Notes under the pieces: generated by a model | What the model was told of the DNA's origin: nothing | Database searches by the model: none | Seen by the model: the letters and a program-made list of their open reading frames with translations, nothing else | Shown here: positions 9,470 through 12,386 of the stretch, in pieces | Position numbering within the stretch: the stretch's first letter is position 1 | How the letters are laid out: every line of letters begins with the position of its first letter | Source: Xanthobacteraceae bacterium | GTDB lineage: Bacteria; Pseudomonadota; Alphaproteobacteria; Rhizobiales; Xanthobacteraceae | Assembly (NCBI GenBank): GCA_019746355.1 | Contig: JAIESC010000118.1 | Location: 1-12,386, forward strand | Length of the DNA stretch: 12,386 bases | Reading direction: 5' to 3' | Translations under genes and position numbers: made by a program

Positions 9470-10507
9470 ATGTTGGACTTTCAAACCGGTAATATCTTTG
9501 ACTCTGGCGCTGAAGCGCTCGTTAACACCGTCAATTGCGTTGGCGTAATGGGGCGGGGTGTGGCGCTCCAATTTAAGAACAACTACCCAGACAATTTCAA
9601 AGCGTATGCGGCTGCATGTGCTCGCGGAGAGGTCCAGCCGGGGCGTATGTTTGTGATCGAAACTGGCCATTTAACGCACCCAAAATGGATCATCAATTTT
9701 CCTACGAAACGACACTGGCGAGGTAAGAGTCGCCTCGAAGATATTGAGTCCGGACTTCGAGCGCTGAAACAGGAAATCGTCTCTCGCGACATTAAGTCTA
9801 TCGCACTCCCTCCGTTGGGAAGCGGACTTGGCGGGCTGCCCTGGCAAGATGTACGCAAATCAATCGAGCATGCGCTCGGTGAGCTGAACAACGTTAGAAT
9901 TATTGTGTTTGAACCGCACACGGTGCTCACCGCGCAATCTATTTCTAAAAACCCCAACGCACCTTCCATGACTCCAGGCCGCGCCGCCTTGGTCGGCTTG
10001 ATGCATCAATATCTGAGCGGCTTGTTGGACCCGTTTGTCACGCTGTTAGAAGTCCATAAGCTCATGTACTTCATGCAAGAGGCTGGGCAACCATTAAAAC
10101 TAAACTATGTAAAAGCACCTTTCGGCCCCTACGCAGAAAACCTGAGACATGTTCTCAGAAGCGTTGAGGGATACTTCGTGTCCGGATATGCCGATGGTGG
10201 CGATGCGCCAAATAAGCAGCTTGAATTAGTACCAGGTGCAATCACAGATGCAGAATCGCTCCTTGCTGACGATTTGGATACACGCTCACGTTTCGATCGA
10301 GTAACGAAGCTTGTTGAGGGCTTTGAAACGCCATTTGGCTTGGAGTTGCTGGCCACGGTGCATTGGCTTACAAGATATGAGGGCGCCGCCGCCAAAGCAG
10401 ATGCAGTTGCTCGAACTTATTCTTGGGGTGAGCGCAAGAAGCGTTTCAGCGAGCGGCAGATCGGCTTGGCGTATGATCGCCTCGAAGCCCAAGGCTGGTT
10501 ACATTAG
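9470..10507 (+). CDS. darG: DarG, macrodomain antitoxin of DarT
   Basis: A 345-residue antitoxin that removes ADP-ribose from DNA and also binds DarT. Residues 1-155 are a macrodomain: GNIFDSGAEALVNTVNCVGV, then MGRGVALQFKNNYP, the FPTKRHWRGKSRLEDIE segment, and LPPLGSGLGGLPW, the phosphate-binding loop. Residues about 170-345 form the separate C-terminal domain (LLEVHKLMYFMQEAG, KAPFGPYAENLRHVL, ELLATVHWL). Its pattern recalls SocA/DUF4065-type domains, an inference from motif shape only. I chose ATG 9470 because TGAGG (9459-9463) lies six bases upstream and the macrodomain starts at once (MLDFQTGN); ATG 9464 abuts the Shine-Dalgarno and TTG 9449 overlaps darT. The Shine-Dalgarno overlaps the darT stop codon, favouring coupled translation. 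Sampled GC content is about 45-47%. Confidence 0.92.
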   Translation: MLDFQTGNIFDSGAEALVNTVNCVGVMGRGVALQFKNNYPDNFKAYAAACARGEVQPGRMFVIETGHLTHPKWIINFPTKRHWRGKSRLEDIESGLRALKQEIVSRDIKSIALPPLGSGLGGLPWQDVRKSIEHALGELNNVRIIVFEPHTVLTAQSISKNPNAPSMTPGRAALVGLMHQYLSGLLDPFVTLLEVHKLMYFMQEAGQPLKLNYVKAPFGPYAENLRHVLRSVEGYFVSGYADGGDAPNKQLELVPGAITDAESLLADDLDTRSRFDRVTKLVEGFETPFGLELLATVHWLTRYEGAAAKADAVARTYSWGERKKRFSERQIGLAYDRLEAQGWLH

Positions 10508-10535
10508 GCACGCCAGCGCGCAGGGCAGCAAGCGT

Positions 10536-10572
10536 AGCCCGGATTAAACGCCAGCGAAATCCGGGCTGGCGT
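10536..10572. repeat. REP-like repeat with two mutually exclusive stems
   Basis: AGCCCGGATT (10536-10545) pairs perfectly with AATCCGGGCT (10558-10567). The overlapping ACGCCAGC (10548-10555) pairs perfectly with GCTGGCGT (10565-10572). The two stems share bases 10565-10567 and interleave, so they cannot both form. A further ACGCCAGC at 10510-10517, right after the darG stop codon, could also pair with 10565-10572. GTAGCCCGGAT-type repeats are dispersed in Bradyrhizobium as far as I know. It may cap the darTG transcript. Confidence 0.6.
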
Positions 10573-10818
10573 CCCCGCACACAAGCCTCCCAACAAGGCC
10601 GAAATCACCGCGTCGCTACGCAACGGCGGCGTGTTCGAGACGCTGCGCAACGAGGGCTGGCAGGTCATCGAAAACAGCGACGGCTCCGTGACGATGTCGC
10701 GATCTCGAAATCGGGCCACAGCTTCAATCTGTGGCTGGTCCAGGCAAACTGGGCGCAACAAAGGCGGTACAAATTGGCGGGGCCGCCCTTCACCGCATCG
10801 CCTGCAGAAACTGCTTGA
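10571..10818 (+). pseudogene. Frameshifted remnant of an unrecognised gene
   Basis: From about 10571 one frame reads protein-like sequence, including NKAEITASLRNGGVFETL and RNEGWQVIENSDGSVTM, until about 10696; after that it loses sense. From about 10702 the frame shifted by one continues with ISKSGHSFNLWLVQANW and ends at TGA 10816-10818. Joining the two gives a plausible small domain of about 80 residues. I do not recognise the family. There is no clear start codon or Shine-Dalgarno (a GTG at 10631 is the best), and the tail overlaps the end of the lipoprotein gene on the other strand. A sequencing error at 10696-10702 is the alternative. Confidence 0.45.
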
Positions 10819-11290
10819 TGTTCTGCTGCATCGCCCGTTCGTTGGCGATGCGCATGCGATCGACGGCGATGGCTGAATCGGAGAATGACGCCTTGGCCGT
10901 GGACTTGATCGGATAGGTCGCGTTCGCGCCGGCGCCGGAGACCTTGTAGGTCACGTCCGCGGTGACATCGAGGTCGAGCCCGATCAGCGGCTGCTCCAGA
11001 TTCTTGATCTCCGCATCGATGAAGTATTTCGGTGTCCCCGATGCCAGATAGCCGTTGGCGGCGAGGCTGCTTTCCAGCGCGGCCTTCAGCGGCTCATTGG
11101 TGACGCCCGGCACGGTCATGACGTTCATCGCCTGGCCGCCGGTGACGGAGCGGACAGCGACGGCGTTTTTGTATTTCGGCAGCGGGTTGGCGATCGTGCC
11201 GGCGCTGACCGTCATCGCCTGTTGCGTGGCGCAGGCCGCAAGCGCGGGTGCTGCAAGCGCGAGAACGAATATCAATGTCTGAAGACGCAT
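10790..11290 (-). CDS. Small lipoprotein of unknown function
   Basis: A 166-residue predicted lipoprotein. The signal peptide is MRLQTLIFVLALAAPALAAC, with the lipobox L17-A18-A19 before the lipidated C20. The mature part is a soluble, mixed alpha/beta sequence: KYKNAVAVRSVTGG, a VPGVTNEPLKAALESSL helix region (typical of proteins predicted to pack a helix on a sheet), then an alternating strand region, YFIDAEIKNLEQ and LDVTADVTYKV, and a C-terminal helix ERAMQQNIKQFLQ. It resembles the small periplasmic lipoproteins loosely grouped with YajG/LptE-like folds, but I cannot assign a family. The start at 11290 is preceded by GGGGGAGGGG, a strong Shine-Dalgarno; the in-frame ATG at 11341 is too far upstream for the signal peptide. 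It lies 114 bp downstream of the hydrolase gene on the same strand, and may be co-transcribed. Confidence 0.8.
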   Translation of the reverse strand: MRLQTLIFVLALAAPALAACATQQAMTVSAGTIANPLPKYKNAVAVRSVTGGQAMNVMTVPGVTNEPLKAALESSLAANGYLASGTPKYFIDAEIKNLEQPLIGLDLDVTADVTYKVSGAGANATYPIKSTAKASFSDSAIAVDRMRIANERAMQQNIKQFLQAMR

Positions 11291-11404
11291 GGTGCCCCTC
11301 CCCCAAGAAGCACTACAACTTATCATTGCAGAGGCACGCAATGTCCAGCCTTATCCGCATATGGTCAGCCGGAGGCACGGTCCCGGACGAGACCGGCGCT
11401 GCGC

Positions 11405-12286
11405 TTACGTCATGAAGTGCCGCATGAACGCCGCCGCCTGCTCCAACGCCCGCCGTCCGTCCGCCAGCTTTGCATTCCACATCGGCCATGCGTGGATCAT
11501 GTGCGGCCAGACTTCGAGCGTCACCGGCACGTCGGCCTCGGCCGCAGCGCTCGCAAAGCCGATCGCGTCGTCGAGCAGCGTTTCGGCCGAACCGACCTGA
11601 ACCAGCACCGGCGGAAAGCCGTGCAGGTCCGCGAACAGCGGCGAGATCAGCGGATCGCGCCGGTTGGCCGCGCCGGCATAGGCGGCCGCAAGTTCCTCGA
11701 GATACGGCTTGTGAATGAGCGGATCGACCGCGTCCTTCGTCACGAGCGAACCGCCCGACATCGTCAGATCGGTCCATGGCGACGCAAGCCACGCACACGC
11801 CGGCCCCGCCTCCCCCGCCGCAAGCAGCCGGTTGATCAGGCAGATCGTGAGATTGCCGCCGGCGCTGTCGCCGCCGACCACGATGTGCTCCGCCGCGATC
11901 CCCTGCGCGCGCAGGTACCGCCACGCCATGAGCGCGTCCTCGTGTGCCGCCGGAAACGGATGCTCCGGCGCCAGCCGGTAGCCGACCGCGAGCGTGCGCA
12001 TGCGCGCGGCGCGGCCGGCCTCGGTCACCATGCGGCGGTGGCTCGTGATCGAGCCCGAGCAATAGCCGCCGCCGTGGAAGAACAGCAGCACGCGCGAGGC
12101 GTCGCTGCCGGGCGCGCGCGAGAACTCGCCCGGCACGCCGCCGAGGTCGGCGGTCTCGAGTGTGATGTCGCCCGCGACCGGCCAGACCGATCCGACCTCG
12201 TCGATCCGCGCCCGCCGCTCGGCCCAGCCGACCGGCCGGGGTTTCGATGTGAGCAGCGCGCGGATGGCGTCGATCTCGTGGGTCAT
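11405..12286 (-). CDS. Alpha/beta hydrolase, HSL (family IV) type esterase
   Basis: A 293-residue hydrolase of the hormone-sensitive-lipase family, acting on short acyl esters or lactones in the cytoplasm. The oxyanion-hole motif is HGGGYC (71-76). The nucleophile is Ser141 in GDSAGGN, the catalytic histidine is H265 in MIHAWP, and YRLAPEHPFPAAHEDA (103-118) is the usual conserved block. The acid residue lies in VQVGSAETLLDDA; where many relatives have Asp-Pro-Leu, this protein has Glu235-Thr-Leu, so either E235 or D239 serves. The closest annotations I would expect are 'alpha/beta hydrolase' or 'monoterpene epsilon-lactone hydrolase'; the substrate cannot be told from sequence. There is no signal peptide. 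The start at 12286 is chosen for the AGGAGG Shine-Dalgarno five bases upstream; the in-frame ATG at 12334 lies in the likely promoter. Confidence 0.9.
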   Translation of the reverse strand: MTHEIDAIRALLTSKPRPVGWAERRARIDEVGSVWPVAGDITLETADLGGVPGEFSRAPGSDASRVLLFFHGGGYCSGSITSHRRMVTEAGRAARMRTLAVGYRLAPEHPFPAAHEDALMAWRYLRAQGIAAEHIVVGGDSAGGNLTICLINRLLAAGEAGPACAWLASPWTDLTMSGGSLVTKDAVDPLIHKPYLEELAAAYAGAANRRDPLISPLFADLHGFPPVLVQVGSAETLLDDAIGFASAAAEADVPVTLEVWPHMIHAWPMWNAKLADGRRALEQAAAFMRHFMT

Positions 12287-12310
12287 AGCTGCCTCCTGAT
12301 CGGAAGTGTC

Positions 12311-12324
12311 GTAGGACTTCCTAC
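12311..12324. promoter_or_regulatory. Palindrome within the likely hydrolase promoter
   Basis: GTAGGA-CT-TCCTAC is a perfect inverted repeat 25 bp before the hydrolase start codon. On the minus strand a TTGACT (12339-12334) lies upstream, and 17 bp later TCCTAC (12316-12311) sits at the -10 position. The palindrome would then cover the spacer and the -10 element, a usual place for a repressor site. Both promoter elements are weak matches. Confidence 0.35.
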
Positions 12325-12340
12325 CATTGAGCAAGTCAAA

Positions 12341-12364
12341 TTTGCGGGGCGGTAACCCCGCAAA
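12341..12364 (-). terminator. Hairpin, possible terminator of a gene entering from the right
   Basis: TTTGCGGGG (12341-12349) pairs perfectly with CCCCGCAAA (12356-12364) around a 6-nt loop. On the minus strand the stem is followed by TTTGACTT, a short T-rich tail, so it could end a transcript entering from beyond the window's right edge. There is no T tract on the plus strand. Confidence 0.4.
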
Positions 12365-12386
12365 CGGGCTGCTGTGGTCCCGTTGC

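Noticed and set aside
11222..12355. 377-codon open frame on the plus strand
   Set aside because: It is antisense to the hydrolase and the lipoprotein start, Arg/Ala-rich and without motifs, while the minus-strand genes show clear catalytic motifs and Shine-Dalgarno sites.

Overview
The window reads as chromosomal DNA of a GC-rich alphaproteobacterium, most likely of the Bradyrhizobium/Rhodopseudomonas group. Grounds: a short outer-membrane beta-barrel protein of the Omp25/RopB type, strongly GC-biased third codon positions, hairpin repeats of the kind scattered through Bradyrhizobium genomes, a LexA box of the alphaproteobacterial type (GTTC-N7-GTTC) and a perfect match to the alphaproteobacterial general-stress (EcfG) promoter. 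The genus assignment is inference.

Layout. 1-525: non-coding, with a 35-bp tandem hairpin repeat, a second REP-like hairpin and an isolated palindrome. 526-1176 (+): outer-membrane beta-barrel protein with a strong terminator. 1254-1950: a REP-associated tyrosine transposase (RAYT) gene (-) bracketed by two inverted 35-bp REP copies; the right copy runs over the ligD stop codon. 1947-5620 (-): the NHEJ operon ku-ligD, read right to left, with ku and ligD joined by a TGATG overlap. 5621-5809: a compact divergent control region holding an EcfG-type promoter for ku and a LexA box for uvrA. 5810-8797 (+): uvrA. 8805-10507 (+): darT-darG, a DNA ADP-ribosylation toxin-antitoxin pair starting 7 bp after uvrA and clearly poorer in GC than its neighbours. 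10508-10818: a double-stem hairpin repeat and a frameshifted gene remnant. 10790-11290 (-): small lipoprotein. 11405-12286 (-): HSL-type alpha/beta hydrolase with a possible palindromic operator.

How it fits together. About 8.5 kb is devoted to DNA damage: end joining (Ku, LigD), nucleotide excision repair (UvrA), and a toxin that ADP-ribosylates DNA with its de-modifying antitoxin (DarTG). The divergent promoter region puts end joining under general stress control and uvrA, with probably darTG by read-through, under SOS control. UvrA belongs to the pathway known to help cells tolerate DarT lesions, so the uvrA-darT-darG arrangement may be functional.

The most unusual features are inside ligD. 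An approximately 140-bp palindromic repeat is inserted in frame in the linker between the phosphoesterase and ligase domains. About 30 bp downstream of it lies an A9 run forming a correctly phased A-AAA-AAC slippery heptamer; a -1 shift there would release a stand-alone phosphoesterase with a basic tail.
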